DNA from: Methylocella silvestris BL2
Lineage (GTDB): Bacteria > Pseudomonadota > Alphaproteobacteria > Rhizobiales > Beijerinckiaceae
Assembly: GCF_000021745.1 (NCBI RefSeq)
Contig: NC_011666.1
Coordinates: forward strand, 558,001 to 622,000
Length of the DNA: 64,000 nt
Direction: 5' to 3'
Program-made: the position numbers and the translations under genes
Shown: positions 42,711 through 51,948 of the stretch, one piece after another
How the letters are laid out: each line of letters begins with the position of its first letter
Numbering within the stretch: position 1 is the first letter of the stretch
The notes under the pieces: model-generated
What the model was told of the DNA's origin: nothing
What the model saw: only the letters and a program-made list of their open reading frames with translations
Databases searched by the model: none

Positions 42711-44270
42711 TCAAGCCGGCGCCGGCGCGTCGTCCGCCTCGACATAACGCGGAAACACCGGCGTCGGCGCCGGCAACGGACCGGACGGCGCGCGTAGAAT
42801 AAAGTTCTCTGCGTCGGCGAAGCTGCGCGCGTCCTTGGCGACGCCAAGACTGTCCAGAAGCCTCTCCATCGAGGCGGGCATAAAGGGCTGCGTCATGATC
42901 GCGATGATACGCAAGACCTCAACAGTCACATAGAGCACGCTCTCCATTCGCGCCGGATCGGTCTTGCGCTTCACCCAGGGCTCTTCCGTTGCAAAATAAC
43001 GATTGGCCTCGCCAACCACGCGCCAGATTTCGGCGAGGATCAGATGCAGCGCATAGTCTCGCATATGCCCGCGCGCCTTCTGCGGCAGCGCCCGCGCCTG
43101 AAACAGGAGCGCCTCGTCCGTCTCGTTCAGCGCCGGGGACGACGGCAACACGCCGCCGCAATTCTTGGCGAGCATGGATAGCGAGCGCTGCGCCAGATTG
43201 CCAAGATCATTGGCGAGATCGGCGTTGGTGCGGTTGACGATCGCCTCATGCGAATAATTGCCGTCCTGCCCGAACGGAACTTCGCGCAGCAGGAAATAGC
43301 GGAACGGATCGACGCCATATTCCTTGGCGAGGGCGAAGGGGTCGATCACATTGCCGATCGACTTCGACATTTTCTCGCCGCGGTTGAACAGAAATCCATG
43401 CGTGACGATCTGCTTTGGAACCAGCAGTCCGGCGGACATCAAGAACGCCGGCCAGTAAATCGCATGGAAGCGGGTGATATCCTTGCCGATCACATGCGCG
43501 TCGGCCGGCCAGAATTTCGCGCGGGGCGAGGCGGCGTCGGGAAAACCGGTCCCCGTGATGTAATTGGTCAGCGCGTCGACCCAGACATACATCACATGTT
43601 TCGGATCGCCCGGCACGGGAACGCCCCAGTCGAAAGTCGAACGGCTGATCGACAGATCGGTCAGACCGCGCTCGACGAAGGCGACGATTTCATTGCGATA
43701 TTTCTCCGGCGTCACGAAATCCGGGCGCTCGCGATAAAGCGCAAGCAGCCTCTCTTGATAGGCTGACAGCCGAAAGTAATAGCTCTCTTCCTCGACCCAT
43801 TCGACCGGCGCGCCGGTCGGCGCCAGCTTCGATCCGCCCGGCCCGTCCGTCAGCTCGGAGTCATCGAAAAAGGCTTCGTCCCGCACCGAATACCAGCCGG
43901 GATATTTCGACAGATAAATGTCGCCCGACGCCTGCATCCGCTTCCAGATTTCCTGCGAGGCGGCGTGATGGCGCGCCTCGGTCGTGCGCACAATATCGTC
44001 GGCGGACGCGTTCAATAATTCGCCCATCGCGTAGAATTGCGCCGCCGTGCGGTCCGCTAACTGTAGCGGGCTCAAATTCTCGCGTGCGGCGGTCTGCTGC
44101 ATTTTCTGGCCGTGTTCGTCCATGCCGGTCACGAACAGCGTCTCGTAGCCGTCGAGCCGCTTGAAGCGGGCAATGGCGTCGGTCGCGATCCGCTCATAAG
44201 CGTGCCCGATATGGGGCGCGCCATTGGCATAGGGAATCGCGGTCGTGATGTAGAAAGTCGGGGCGGACAT
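42711..44270 (-). CDS. metG: Methionyl-tRNA synthetase
   Basis: Charges tRNA-Met. It is 519 aa, the shorter class without a C-terminal dimerisation domain. The HIGH motif is in [21 protein letters not shown]; the KMSKS loop is in [36 protein letters not shown] is the conserved WIG-like region. The anticodon-binding helical domain occupies the last 150 residues. ATG 44270 begins the aligned protein ([16 protein letters not shown]); upstream open frame is not used. It is 94 bp after holB. Confidence 0.96.
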   Translation of the reverse strand: MSAPTFYITTAIPYANGAPHIGHAYERIATDAIARFKRLDGYETLFVTGMDEHGQKMQQTAARENLSPLQLADRTAAQFYAMGELLNASADDIVRTTEARHHAASQEIWKRMQASGDIYLSKYPGWYSVRDEAFFDDSELTDGPGGSKLAPTGAPVEWVEEESYYFRLSAYQERLLALYRERPDFVTPEKYRNEIVAFVERGLTDLSISRSTFDWGVPVPGDPKHVMYVWVDALTNYITGTGFPDAASPRAKFWPADAHVIGKDITRFHAIYWPAFLMSAGLLVPKQIVTHGFLFNRGEKMSKSIGNVIDPFALAKEYGVDPFRYFLLREVPFGQDGNYSHEAIVNRTNADLANDLGNLAQRSLSMLAKNCGGVLPSSPALNETDEALLFQARALPQKARGHMRDYALHLILAEIWRVVGEANRYFATEEPWVKRKTDPARMESVLYVTVEVLRIIAIMTQPFMPASMERLLDSLGVAKDARSFADAENFILRAPSGPLPAPTPVFPRYVEADDAPAPA

Positions 44271-44364
44271 TGGCGAACTCGGCGCGGCGATCTTGAGGAT
44301 TTGGAGACAGTCTTGGCGTTTCACGGCGGTCGAGGCCAGCCAATCGCGCGCCGCCGTCCCGAAT

Positions 44365-45459
44365 TCAGGCCGAAGCCGCGCGTGCGGCCGCGGCAAGATC
44401 GGCGAAGAGGGCGAGAACAAATGGCCGCTTGTCGAGATTGAGCGCTTCGGTCTGCTGCGCTGCCTCCGTCACTTTTTCCCATACCTCGGCATAGGGCGCA
44501 AGCGCGCCGGGACGGACGAGCGAGTCCCCGGCCCCGTTGCGCACCCTCGCCTCCAGCCAGTCGTAGACAGCGGCGAGCAGGGCGTCATAATCGTCGGCGT
44601 TGTCGCGCGGCGCGACCTCTTCCGCAAGGGCGTGGGTGGCGCGCCAGTCGACTTTCGGCAATTCGCCGAGCATCCGCCGCAGCTTTCCGTCAAGTTCGAG
44701 CCCGCGTCCGCTGAGCAGACGCAAGGTCCCATGCAGCGATCCGCGCGTGCGTGCGATCGCGTCCTGCAATTGCGGCTTTGGCGCTTGCGACCACGGGGGG
44801 CCCAGCGTCGCGACGATGCGCGCGACTTCGTTCTCCTGAAGCGGCTTCAGCATCAGCTTGCGGCAGCGCGAGCGGATCGTCGCCAGCACGCGGCCCGGGC
44901 GATGCGCGATGATGATGAAAACGCAGCGCGGCGGCGGCTCCTCGATGAGCTTCAGCAGCGCATTGGCGCCGGAGGCGTTGAGATCCTCGGCGCTGTCGAC
45001 GATCGCGACGCGGTAGCCCTGCCCGCCGGCCGCCTGATGGAACATATGGATGGCGCGGCGCACGTCCTCGACCCGGATCTCCGTCGCCAGCTTTTTTGTT
45101 TTCTCATTCCACTCGCGGCGCAAGACGAAGAGATCCGGATGAGCCAGCGACAGCGCCTGCCGCGCAGCCGGATGATCCTGCTCGGTGGCGAGATCTTGCG
45201 CCTTGGCGGCGGCCGCGGCCGGCTCTCGATTCACGAGGAGAAACCGCGCGAGCCGCCACGCCAGCGTCGCTTTGCCGACGCCGGAGGGCCCGCCGATCAG
45301 GATCGCGTGCGGCAGTTGACCCGCGGCGCAAGCGCGCAAAAGCTCCGCCTCCGCTTCCTCATGGCCGATAAAATCCGACGCGGCGCGCGGGTGTGGCGCA
45401 TCCTCGAAGCGATCGGATTCCGGAACGGCGTCGTTATCCGTCAGCGCTTTAGGAGCCAT
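44365..45459 (-). CDS. holB: DNA polymerase III delta' subunit
   Basis: Clamp-loader subunit. It is 364 aa. The N-terminal AAA+ fold begins at [14 protein letters not shown]; the Walker-A-like loop is [38 protein letters not shown] is the delta' signature; the arginine-finger motif SRC is in [10 protein letters not shown]. The zinc-binding cysteines of E. coli delta' are not evident. ATG 45459 is used; the frame is open for 24 codons more. It overlaps the end of tmk by 11 bp, so the two are coupled. Confidence 0.93.
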   Translation of the reverse strand: MAPKALTDNDAVPESDRFEDAPHPRAASDFIGHEEAEAELLRACAAGQLPHAILIGGPSGVGKATLAWRLARFLLVNREPAAAAAKAQDLATEQDHPAARQALSLAHPDLFVLRREWNEKTKKLATEIRVEDVRRAIHMFHQAAGGQGYRVAIVDSAEDLNASGANALLKLIEEPPPRCVFIIIAHRPGRVLATIRSRCRKLMLKPLQENEVARIVATLGPPWSQAPKPQLQDAIARTRGSLHGTLRLLSGRGLELDGKLRRMLGELPKVDWRATHALAEEVAPRDNADDYDALLAAVYDWLEARVRNGAGDSLVRPGALAPYAEVWEKVTEAAQQTEALNLDKRPFVLALFADLAAAARAASA

Positions 45460-46150
45460 GCGCGCGATCGAGCTCCCGCTCCTTGAGGAGGCGGTCCGAC
45501 ACTGCTGTCCAGATCGCTGCGGCCACCTCAACCTCGGAAGCGCTGGCGTCGACGACGACGCATCGCTGCGGATTGTCAGCGGCGATCGTCAGGAATGCGG
45601 CCCGGATCGCCTCATGAAAGCGAAGATCCTCGCCCTCGAAGCGATCGACGCCGTCTGCGTCTTTGCGGCGGGCGGCGGCGCGGCGCAGCCCCTCCCCTGG
45701 CGGAAGATCGAGGATCAAAGTGAGGTCCGGCTGCAAATCGCCAAGGGCCGTTCGCTCCAACGCATTGATCAGGCGGTTATCGAGCGAGCCCGCGCCGCCC
45801 TGATATGCGCGCGTCGAATCGGCGAAGCGGTCGGACACGACCCAAATTCCCGCCGCAAGAGCCGGCTCGATCAGGGCGTCGATATGATCGATCCGCGCCG
45901 CCGCAAAGAGAATGGCCTCGGCGGCGGGGCCGAGCGGCTTGACGACCCCCGACAGCAGCACCCGGCGAAGAATTTCGGCGCCTTCGGAGCCGCCGGGCTC
46001 TCGCGTTGCGACAGCTTCAATTCCTTCGTCCCGCAAGCGCTGCAGCAAACGGCCAATCTGCGTCGATTTGCCGACGCCCTCGCCGCCTTCAAGCGTGATC
46101 AGCCTGCCCCGCCGAGGGGACGACGGCGCGGGATCATTGGTTTGCGACAT
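45449..46150 (-). CDS. tmk: Thymidylate kinase
   Basis: Phosphorylates dTMP to dTDP. It is 233 aa. P-loop: LITLEGGEGVGKSTQIGRLL; the DR(Y/F) motif appears as VVSDRFADSTRAYQGGAG; TREPGG is the conserved substrate loop; LDLPPGEGLRRAAARRK is the lid. The first 17 residues are a Ser/Pro extension; ATG 46150 is chosen because earlier starts lie within the dacA coding sequence. It overlaps dacA by 17 bp. Confidence 0.94.
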   Translation of the reverse strand: MSQTNDPAPSSPRRGRLITLEGGEGVGKSTQIGRLLQRLRDEGIEAVATREPGGSEGAEILRRVLLSGVVKPLGPAAEAILFAAARIDHIDALIEPALAAGIWVVSDRFADSTRAYQGGAGSLDNRLINALERTALGDLQPDLTLILDLPPGEGLRRAAARRKDADGVDRFEGEDLRFHEAIRAAFLTIAADNPQRCVVVDASASEVEVAAAIWTAVSDRLLKERELDRAHGS

Positions 46151-47357
46151 ATTTGCTGTCGATCTTGCTGCCCACATATTTGCGGAACAAGCCCCCGACA
46201 TATTCAAGCCCTGCTCCCATGGCCCGGCGCGGCAGCGAGCCAACCTCAACCGCCTCTTGCGTCTTCAGCGGCAGATCGAGCACCTCGACCGCGCCGCGAA
46301 AGATTTTCAGCCGCGCCACTTCCTTCCCGGCCTCGACCGGCGCGATCAGCGGGCCATTATAAACGATGCGCCCGGTAAATTTCTCGCCGCCGACGCGCGG
46401 CACGAGCGCCTTGACCTCTCGCCCAGCGACAAGCGGCGCCTCGAAGCTAGCTCCGCCGTAAACCTTGGCGTAGCCGATCGTCTCATCGGCGCTGAACAGC
46501 GACTTGGAGCTGAAGGACCGGAACGCCCAGAGAAACAGTTTGCGCGCTTCCTCGGCGCGCTCCTTCGCGGTCGTCGCGCCATAAAGCGCCAGGATCAACC
46601 GCTGGCCGTTCTGCACGGCCGAACCGACGAGACCAAAGCCGCTGGCGTCGATATTGCCGGTCTTGAGGCCGTCGGCGCCGATATCCATCGTCAGCAGCGG
46701 ATTGCGGTTGGTCTGGCGGATCTTGTTCCAGGTGAACTCCTTCTCGCCGAAATATTTATAATAATCTGGATAGGTCGCGATCACATGCGCGGCGAGAATT
46801 GTCATCTCGCGCGGCGTGACCTTCTGCTCCGGATCGTCCTTGCCCCAGGGATTGGTGAAAACCGATCGGGTCAGCCCGAGCTCGTGGCCGCGCTTCATCA
46901 TCAAGCCGGCGAAGGCGGTCTCGGACCCGGCGACTCCTTCGGCGAGCGCGATGGCGGCGTCATTGCCGGAATCGATCACAAGGCCGCGGATCAGATCCTC
47001 GACGCGCACGCGGCTGTTGAGCGCGGCGAACATGCTGGAAGCGCGCGCGGGCGCCCCGCCCGTCCGCCAGGCGTGCTCGCTGATCGTAAATTCGTCGTCG
47101 AGCTTGATGCGGCCCTGGGCGAGTTCGCCAAAAACGACGTCTGCGGTCATGACCTTGACCGTCGAGGCGGGCGTCACCGGGGCGTCGGCGTCCTTCTCGA
47201 ACAGCACGCTGCCGGTCTCGACATCGATCAATATGGCGTGCGGGACGCTTGTCTGGATCGCTTGCGCCGAGGCTGGACCCGAGCCAAAACAAACCCCGGC
47301 AAGGATGGCGAGGCCCATGAGCCTGAGGATGTGAAGCGGCGGATTTGGAACGATCAC
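46134..47357 (-). CDS. dacA: D-alanyl-D-alanine carboxypeptidase (PBP5/6 family)
   Basis: Periplasmic, membrane-associated peptidoglycan D,D-carboxypeptidase. It is 407 aa. The signal peptide is at about 1-32 (LMGLAILAGVCFGSGPASA). The catalytic Ser-x-x-Lys is in TPASTVKVMTADVVF, the SxN triad in VIDSGNDAAIALAEG, and the KTG in DGLKTGNIDASGFGLVG. A PBP5 C-terminal beta domain follows (about 290-385), then an amphipathic tail. The Thr-Val in SxxK replaces the usual Leu-Thr but keeps the catalytic pair. First gene of dacA-tmk-holB-metG-tatD. Confidence 0.93.
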   Translation of the reverse strand: MIVPNPPLHILRLMGLAILAGVCFGSGPASAQAIQTSVPHAILIDVETGSVLFEKDADAPVTPASTVKVMTADVVFGELAQGRIKLDDEFTISEHAWRTGGAPARASSMFAALNSRVRVEDLIRGLVIDSGNDAAIALAEGVAGSETAFAGLMMKRGHELGLTRSVFTNPWGKDDPEQKVTPREMTILAAHVIATYPDYYKYFGEKEFTWNKIRQTNRNPLLTMDIGADGLKTGNIDASGFGLVGSAVQNGQRLILALYGATTAKERAEEARKLFLWAFRSFSSKSLFSADETIGYAKVYGGASFEAPLVAGREVKALVPRVGGEKFTGRIVYNGPLIAPVEAGKEVARLKIFRGAVEVLDLPLKTQEAVEVGSLPRRAMGAGLEYVGGLFRKYVGSKIDSKYVANQ

Positions 47358-47506
47358 TTGAATGCTTCCCCGCGCGCAACCGAGTCTTCGAGACGCGAGC
47401 AGCCGCAGGCTACGCGCCCCTGGTTACAAATACACGGTTAATGTGGCGCCGCGAATAGTCGCGATCAAGGCGGGACTCGCGCATCTACTGGGAGAAGCTG
47501 ACCGCC

Positions 47507-48538
47507 TTAATCGGCTTGCTTCGCGCGCATTGCGACATTGACGCGGCCGGAGGCTGCGCCAAGGGCCGTGGGGCGCGCTGGCGGCAGAGGCGCCGCGGAG
47601 AATTGCCGGCTGAGGCGCGGCGGCGGGGCGTCGTCGTCGGCGGCGGACTCGTCGGCCGCCGCTGCGGGGGCGCTTTGTTGCGGACGTGCGACCGGGAGGG
47701 GCTGAGCTGCGGCGGTGCGGCTTGGGAGGTCATCGCCGGCAGAAGCCCGCAGAGCCGAAGGATCGAGCGACGCGGCGCGCGTCGGCAGGTCGGTGGCGTC
47801 GGCGACCATGGTCGGCGCGGCGCCGTCGAGACTGGCCGGGCCGTCGAGGCGAAGCGTCGCGAGAAGCTTTTCATCGTCTGAGCCGTCAAGGCTCGCGGCG
47901 GCGAGATATTCGACCTTCACTTTCGCTGTGCCTATATGGCGAAATTCGAGCGCGTCGGCGGTCCGGCGCGACACGTCCATGATGCGATTGGCCTCGAACG
48001 GACCGCGATCGTTGACGCGGACAACGATGGAGCGATGGTTGCGCAGATTGGTGACGCGCGCATAGCAAGGCAGCGGCATGGTCGGATGGGCGGCTGAAAT
48101 CGCCTGACTGTCATAGACCTCGCCATTGGCGGTGCGCCGCCCATGGAAGGCGTCGCCATACCATGAGGCGAGCCCGACGGCGGAGTAGCGCTTTTCGCTC
48201 GGATAATAGGTGCGGCCAGCGATCGTATAGGGCTTTCCGACCATATAGGCCCCGCCGCCGTGGGGCACCGGTTCGCCGTCCGCGACGACCCGCGCGCTCG
48301 CCGGCCCATATTTCGACGAAGGAAAATATTCCTTGGAATGAGCCGCCACGCGTTGCAACTGCGGTTGTTGCGCGCAGCCGCCAAGACTGACGGCGCCGCC
48401 GCCGACAACCGCCATCAGGAGCGCCCCGCGCGGCGCGAGCGAGAGGCGGGAGGCAATGTTGGCGCGGGATGAAAACTGCGCGCATCGGGCGAGGGCTCGG
48501 GATGAGATATACAGAAGCCGTCTCGCCAGCATGCGCAT
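47507..48538 (-). CDS. rlpA: Septal/rare lipoprotein A (RlpA)
   Basis: Lipoprotein with a double-psi beta-barrel, in some bacteria a lytic transglycosylase acting on denuded glycan. It is 343 aa. A basic start is followed by a signal segment ending at a lipobox (SLGGCAQQ, Cys at about residue 55). The DPBB domain is at about 120-215: AVGLASWYGDAFHGRRTANGEVYD, LPCYARVTNLRN, VVRVNDRGPFEANRIMDVSRRTADAL. The tail is Ala/Pro rich and lacks a clear SPOR domain. Next to dacA, it fits a cell-wall role. Confidence 0.9.
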   Translation of the reverse strand: MRMLARRLLYISSRALARCAQFSSRANIASRLSLAPRGALLMAVVGGGAVSLGGCAQQPQLQRVAAHSKEYFPSSKYGPASARVVADGEPVPHGGGAYMVGKPYTIAGRTYYPSEKRYSAVGLASWYGDAFHGRRTANGEVYDSQAISAAHPTMPLPCYARVTNLRNHRSIVVRVNDRGPFEANRIMDVSRRTADALEFRHIGTAKVKVEYLAAASLDGSDDEKLLATLRLDGPASLDGAAPTMVADATDLPTRAASLDPSALRASAGDDLPSRTAAAQPLPVARPQQSAPAAAADESAADDDAPPPRLSRQFSAAPLPPARPTALGAASGRVNVAMRAKQAD

Positions 48539-48900
48539 ATCCTGTCGTTTCCCTGCCCTCCACGGTCGGACGGGCGATCATCTGCTCAAAGTTTCGAATG
48601 CGAGCTTTGCATTCGAGCTATTGCCGAAGCTTTAACGGCGACAGCTTGTTGCTACACTATGCATGAGCGTTTGAGGAAGCCGACTGGAATTTCGTTAAAA
48701 CAGCCTTCAATGGCCTGAAATTGCGACTATTGAAGCGTCGATTTATCCTTCTATTTCAATGTATTATGCAATCCTGCCACAGGTCCGCACATTCGCGCCA
48801 AAGGGGCCGAAACGGCGCAAATGTTAAGAGATCAAAAGCTTCCGCATGGTAAACGGCGCGGCTTGCATAGAGCTGATGCGATCGAGCCGCGGCGCGGGGA
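48539..48900. other. Gene-free 362 bp between vsr and rlpA
   Basis: AT-richer stretch that should hold the rlpA promoter and the end of the dcm-vsr transcript. It contains a perfect hairpin (48594-48616). No gene or tRNA was seen, and no copy of the tRNA-Arg 3' end that would mark an attachment site. Confidence 0.5.
48594..48616. repeat. Perfect 8-bp inverted repeat TCGAATGC/GCATTCGA
   Basis: Arms 48594-48601 and 48609-48616 flank a 7-base loop. No strong T tract follows on either strand. It may be a weak terminator for dcm-vsr, a leader hairpin of rlpA, or an operator. Confidence 0.5.
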
Positions 48901-49326
48901 CTACAGAAACGCTTCAAGCCTTTCGCGCAAGGCTGTCGCATCCTTGGTCTCGCATTCAAAGATTGTCAGCACATCCCAGCCTTGCGCTGTGAGCTCCTGT
49001 CTCGTCCTCGCGTCGCGGCTGCGGTTGCGCGCGATCTTTGCGGTCCAATAGGAAGCGTTGGTTTTCGGCATGCGCGCGCCGCGCTTGCAGTCATGGCCAT
49101 GCCAGAAGCAGCCGTCGACGAAAATCACCTTGCGACGAGTGGCGAAGACAAGATCGGGACAGCCCGGCAGGTTCTTGCGGTGCAGGCGGAAGCGAAATCC
49201 GAGACGGTGCGCAAGCGACCGGACGATCATTTCCGGCCTTGTGTTCGTCGATTTCACGGCGCGCATGACGGCGCTTCGCTCGACGCTGACAGACCCTTCG
49301 GAAAGCGGCAAGGACCCTGCCCTCAT
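48901..49326 (-). CDS. vsr: Very-short-patch mismatch endonuclease Vsr
   Basis: Nicks 5' of the T in T:G mismatches produced by deamination of 5-methylcytosine. It is 141 aa. Family blocks: SVERSAVMRAVKSTNTRPEMIVRSLAHRLGFRFRLHRKNLPGCPDLVF, then VIFVDGCFWHGHDCKRGARMPKTNASYW with the metal and Zn ligands, and WDVLTIFECE at the end. The ATG overlaps the dcm stop (ATGA), so methylase and repair enzyme are made together. No restriction endonuclease gene is near. Confidence 0.93.
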   Translation of the reverse strand: MRAGSLPLSEGSVSVERSAVMRAVKSTNTRPEMIVRSLAHRLGFRFRLHRKNLPGCPDLVFATRRKVIFVDGCFWHGHDCKRGARMPKTNASYWTAKIARNRSRDARTRQELTAQGWDVLTIFECETKDATALRERLEAFL

Positions 49327-50474
49327 TCAGCCGCCTCCGCGGGCTGCGCCTGATGCGCCAAAATCGGCTCAAGAATATGCTGCGCAATATGACGGACGAC
49401 CGGAACCGCCAAACCGTCGCCCGTCAGATGATAGGCGTCATTATAATTCTGCGGCAGGATGTAGGAATCGGGAAGCCCCATCAGCCTTGCCGTCTCGCGC
49501 GCGGTGATCAGCCGCGATCTGACGCGCTGCTTTTCGACCGCAAGAATGAACTGCCGGCTCGATCCGCCCGATGGCGTCCGCAGACATCCGGCGAGCCCGT
49601 CGAACCTTGCCTCGGCCCGCTGGCGCCGCACGCCGTCGGCCTCGAGGCGCGTCCGGCGATAGGCGCAGCCAACGACGGGCGCGCCGCCCTCAGCCGCGCC
49701 CCGCGCGGCCGCAAGCCTTTGCCGGTTTGTCTCGTTCATCAGCGACAGCAGAGCGTCCGTTTCGGCGTCGCTGCGCCAGCGGACCTCGCCGTCATCTTCA
49801 AGAATATCCTTGAGGCGCGCCGCCTGAGGGGCCGGCTCGGGCATGCTCAACCAGATGAACCGGCGCTGCAGCGCAGGCGGCAGCGCGGCATGGGCCTGCC
49901 GCACAGCGGGGGGATGCCACCCGGACGGAGCGGCGGCGGCGAGGCACTGCGGCAGGCGAAGATGTTCGCGAACGCCGATGACGAAAAGGCGCGGCCGCGA
50001 TTGCGGCGCGAACAGCGCGGCGTCGACGATCACCGCTCCGAAGGCGTAGCCGGCGCGGCTGAGACAAGCGCATAGCGCGGTAAAATCGGCGCCGCCATGC
50101 GAGGTCAGCGCTCCCTTTACATTTTCAAGGACGATGAGGTCCGGCGCGCGGCGCTCCCGCGCAAGCTTTTCGATCAGGCTCCAGAACGGGTAGAAGGATC
50201 CGCTCCGGGCGCCGCCAAGTCCCGCCCGTGCCCCCGCAAGCGAGAGATCCTGACAGGGAAAAGACGCCCAGGCGAGATTGGCGCGCGGCGTCTTAATGTC
50301 CGCGGGTTGAAGCGCGCCGACGTCCGCCTCAAAGAGTTCGCCGGCGCCCCAATTGGCTCGATAGGACGCGCATTTACGCGCGTCGAAATCATTGGCGAAT
50401 CGGCATGTCCAGTTTGGGCCGAGTCCCGCGCGCGCCATGCCCCCGCCGGCGAAGAACTCAAGGAAATCCGGCAA
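49323..50474 (-). CDS. DNA (cytosine-5-)-methyltransferase
   Basis: Methylates cytosine at C5 in a DNA target that cannot be read from sequence. It is 383 aa. Motif I: FLEFFAGGGMARAGLG; motif IV with the catalytic Cys: SFPCQDLSLAGARAG; motif VI: LIVLENVKGAL; motif VIII: FAPQSRPRLFVIGVRE; motif X is near GDGLAVPVVRHIAQHI. The target-recognition region lies at about 200-300. It begins 43 bp from the 3' end of tRNA-Arg, hinting at acquisition at a tRNA locus. With Vsr it forms a methylation-repair unit lacking a nuclease partner. Confidence 0.92.
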   Translation of the reverse strand: MPDFLEFFAGGGMARAGLGPNWTCRFANDFDARKCASYRANWGAGELFEADVGALQPADIKTPRANLAWASFPCQDLSLAGARAGLGGARSGSFYPFWSLIEKLARERRAPDLIVLENVKGALTSHGGADFTALCACLSRAGYAFGAVIVDAALFAPQSRPRLFVIGVREHLRLPQCLAAAAPSGWHPPAVRQAHAALPPALQRRFIWLSMPEPAPQAARLKDILEDDGEVRWRSDAETDALLSLMNETNRQRLAAARGAAEGGAPVVGCAYRRTRLEADGVRRQRAEARFDGLAGCLRTPSGGSSRQFILAVEKQRVRSRLITARETARLMGLPDSYILPQNYNDAYHLTGDGLAVPVVRHIAQHILEPILAHQAQPAEAAE

Positions 50475-50517
50475 CCCTGCTCTCCCCGGACCTTGGCGCG
50501 CCGAAATTTTGCGGCGA

Positions 50518-50594
50518 TGGCGACCCCGGCAGGATTCGAACCTGCGACCTGCCGCTTAGAAGGCGGCTGCTCTATCCAACTGAGCTACGGAGTC
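50518..50594 (-). tRNA. tRNA-Arg (anticodon TCT)
   Basis: A 77-nt cloverleaf on the minus strand with encoded CCA at 50520-50518. Acceptor arms GACTCCG/CGGGGTC pair (one G-T); the anticodon stem GCCGC/GCGGC encloses CTTCTAA; the T loop is GTTCGAATC. Conserved D-loop AGCTCAGTTGGA is present. Confidence 0.95.
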
Positions 50595-50686
50595 TCACGC
50601 CGCCGCGGGAGCCAGCGGCGGTCCAATTCGCTATCTCGCGGAAGGCGGCGCCAGCCAATCAAACGCCTGCACATGCCCGGACCGGC

Positions 50687-50992
50687 TCAATGAGTCCATT
50701 GTCCGATCCGCGTCGAGCGGAAATTGTCCGAATACGACAGGATCTTGCGCGGATGCGGCTTCGGCTCCTCGACGCGATAAACAATGCCATGCTTTTGCGC
50801 ATAGGCGATGGCTTCATCCTTATCGCCAAAGCGAAGACGCACCTGGCTCTTCATATCGCTCGAACTGGTCCAGCCCATCAGCGGATCGATCTCGCGCGGC
50901 GAGGCCGGCTCGAATTCCAGAAGCCATAATTTGGTCCGGGCGCTGCCCGACTGAGTCGCTGTCTTCGCAGGCTGATAGATACGTGCGGTCAT
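50687..50992 (-). CDS. NDUFS4-like accessory subunit of NADH dehydrogenase (ETC complex I)
   Basis: Small protein of the family called ETC complex I subunit conserved region, homologous to mitochondrial NDUFS4 (18 kDa), proposed to stabilise complex I. It is 101 aa from ATG 50992; ARIYQPAKTATQSGSARTKLW and LEFEPASPREIDPLMGWTSSSDMKSQVRLRF are the conserved blocks, ending YSDNFRSTRIGQWTH. ATG 51010 is in frame, but has no SD and is longer than family. It sits alone between tRNA-Arg and tRNA-Pro, its usual place in Rhizobiales. Confidence 0.9.
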   Translation of the reverse strand: MTARIYQPAKTATQSGSARTKLWLLEFEPASPREIDPLMGWTSSSDMKSQVRLRFGDKDEAIAYAQKHGIVYRVEEPKPHPRKILSYSDNFRSTRIGQWTH

Positions 50993-51113
50993 GGAGCGTT
51001 CCGATGCCATCGTGACGGCCGCGCCGTTCTTGCGGCGCGAGCTTCGATCTTGCCAGCCTAACGAAAAAGCGCGCGTCAATCCACGCGCTTTGCCGCGAAG
51101 GCTAACGGTCCGC

Positions 51114-51190
51114 TGGTCGGGGCAGCAGGATTCGAACCTGCGACCTGAAGTTCCCAAAACTTCCGCGCTACCAGACTGCGCTATACCCCG
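51114..51190 (-). tRNA. tRNA-Pro (anticodon TGG)
   Basis: A 77-nt cloverleaf on the minus strand with encoded CCA at 51116-51114. Acceptor arms CGGGGTA/TGCCCCG pair; the anticodon stem GAAGT/ACTTC encloses TTTGGGA; the T loop is GTTCGAATC; the D arm reads TAGCGCAGTCTGGTAGCGC. Confidence 0.95.
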
Positions 51191-51343
51191 ACTTGAACGT
51201 CCCGCCGCGAGAGTGGCTTTCGCTATCACGCAGCGGCGGTCCGAACAAGATCATCCTCAAGCGACCCCCGCGCCAATCGCGCTTGCCGGCCTCATCGCCG
51301 TCGCGACGCTCTCGGCAAAGCGTCAATACAGCCCAAACGACGA

Positions 51344-51374
51344 TTGACCCATAGTTGTATCTGTAAATATACAG
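51344..51374 (+). promoter_or_regulatory. Promoter with overlapping operator-like palindrome
   Basis: TTGACC (51344-51349) and TATACA (51368-51373) are 18 bases apart. The -10 lies inside CTGTA-AATA-TACAG (51361-51374), a 5-bp inverted repeat that could bind a repressor. The next gene starts at 51427, giving a leader of about 48 nt. Confidence 0.5.
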
Positions 51375-51426
51375 CTAACAGGCGAGAAACAGTGCGCCGG
51401 TTCAATGATCCAAGGGGGACATCCGA

Positions 51427-51942
51427 ATGAAATCAATTTTTGCCGCGTTCGCGCTCGTCGGAGCGCTGCTTGTCTCGCCAATCGCGGTCTGGGCGCAGTC
51501 CGCGCCGCCGACTGCCTCTTTCATTGTCAGCGGAGAGGTGACGCAGCGCCTCGTCGTCAACCTCGCCAAGCTGAAGACCTTTCCCGTCGCAAGCGCGGAC
51601 GTCACCTATTTCGCCGCGGGAGCCGTAACGACCCATTCCTTTACGGGAGTTCTGCTTTGGGACGTCCTGCAAAAGGCAGGGATCGTCGTGGATCCCACCG
51701 TCAAGAATGACATTTTACGCAAGACCGTGACGGTGTACGGCAGCGACGGTTATGTGTCCGTCTTCAGCGTCGGCGAAATTGACCCGTTCTTTGGCGGCAA
51801 TCAAATCATCCTGGCTTATGCGCAGGACGGCGCATCGCTCGGGAACAGCGGTCTTGCGAAGCTCGTCGCGCCGGGAGACAAGGCCGGCGGCCGCTTTGTT
51901 TCGAATATCGCCAGGATCACCGTTCGCGACAGCGGACGCTGA
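51427..51942 (+). CDS. Exported protein with oxidoreductase molybdopterin-domain-like fold, cysteine-free
   Basis: Predicted periplasmic protein of unknown function. It is 171 aa. The signal peptide is at residues 1-24 (AFALVGALLVSPIAVWAQS, cleavage after WA). The body resembles small sulfite-oxidase-fold proteins: FIVSGEVTQRLVVNLAKLKTFP, HSFTGVLLWDVLQKAGI, VYGSDGYVSVFSVGEIDPFFGGNQIILAY and the C-terminal GGRFVSNIARITVRD. There is no cysteine, so the Mo ligand of true sulfite oxidases is missing; a binding or chaperone role is more likely than catalysis. It stands alone between tRNA-Pro and the converging DUF192 gene, with its own promoter. Confidence 0.72.
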   Translation: MKSIFAAFALVGALLVSPIAVWAQSAPPTASFIVSGEVTQRLVVNLAKLKTFPVASADVTYFAAGAVTTHSFTGVLLWDVLQKAGIVVDPTVKNDILRKTVTVYGSDGYVSVFSVGEIDPFFGGNQIILAYAQDGASLGNSGLAKLVAPGDKAGGRFVSNIARITVRDSGR

Positions 51943-51948
51943 TCCATC

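Noticed and set aside
48539-48900. Search for an attachment-site copy of the tRNA-Arg 3' end beyond vsr
   Set aside because: Only a six-base TTCGAA match was found, too short to call an att site, so island insertion is not shown.
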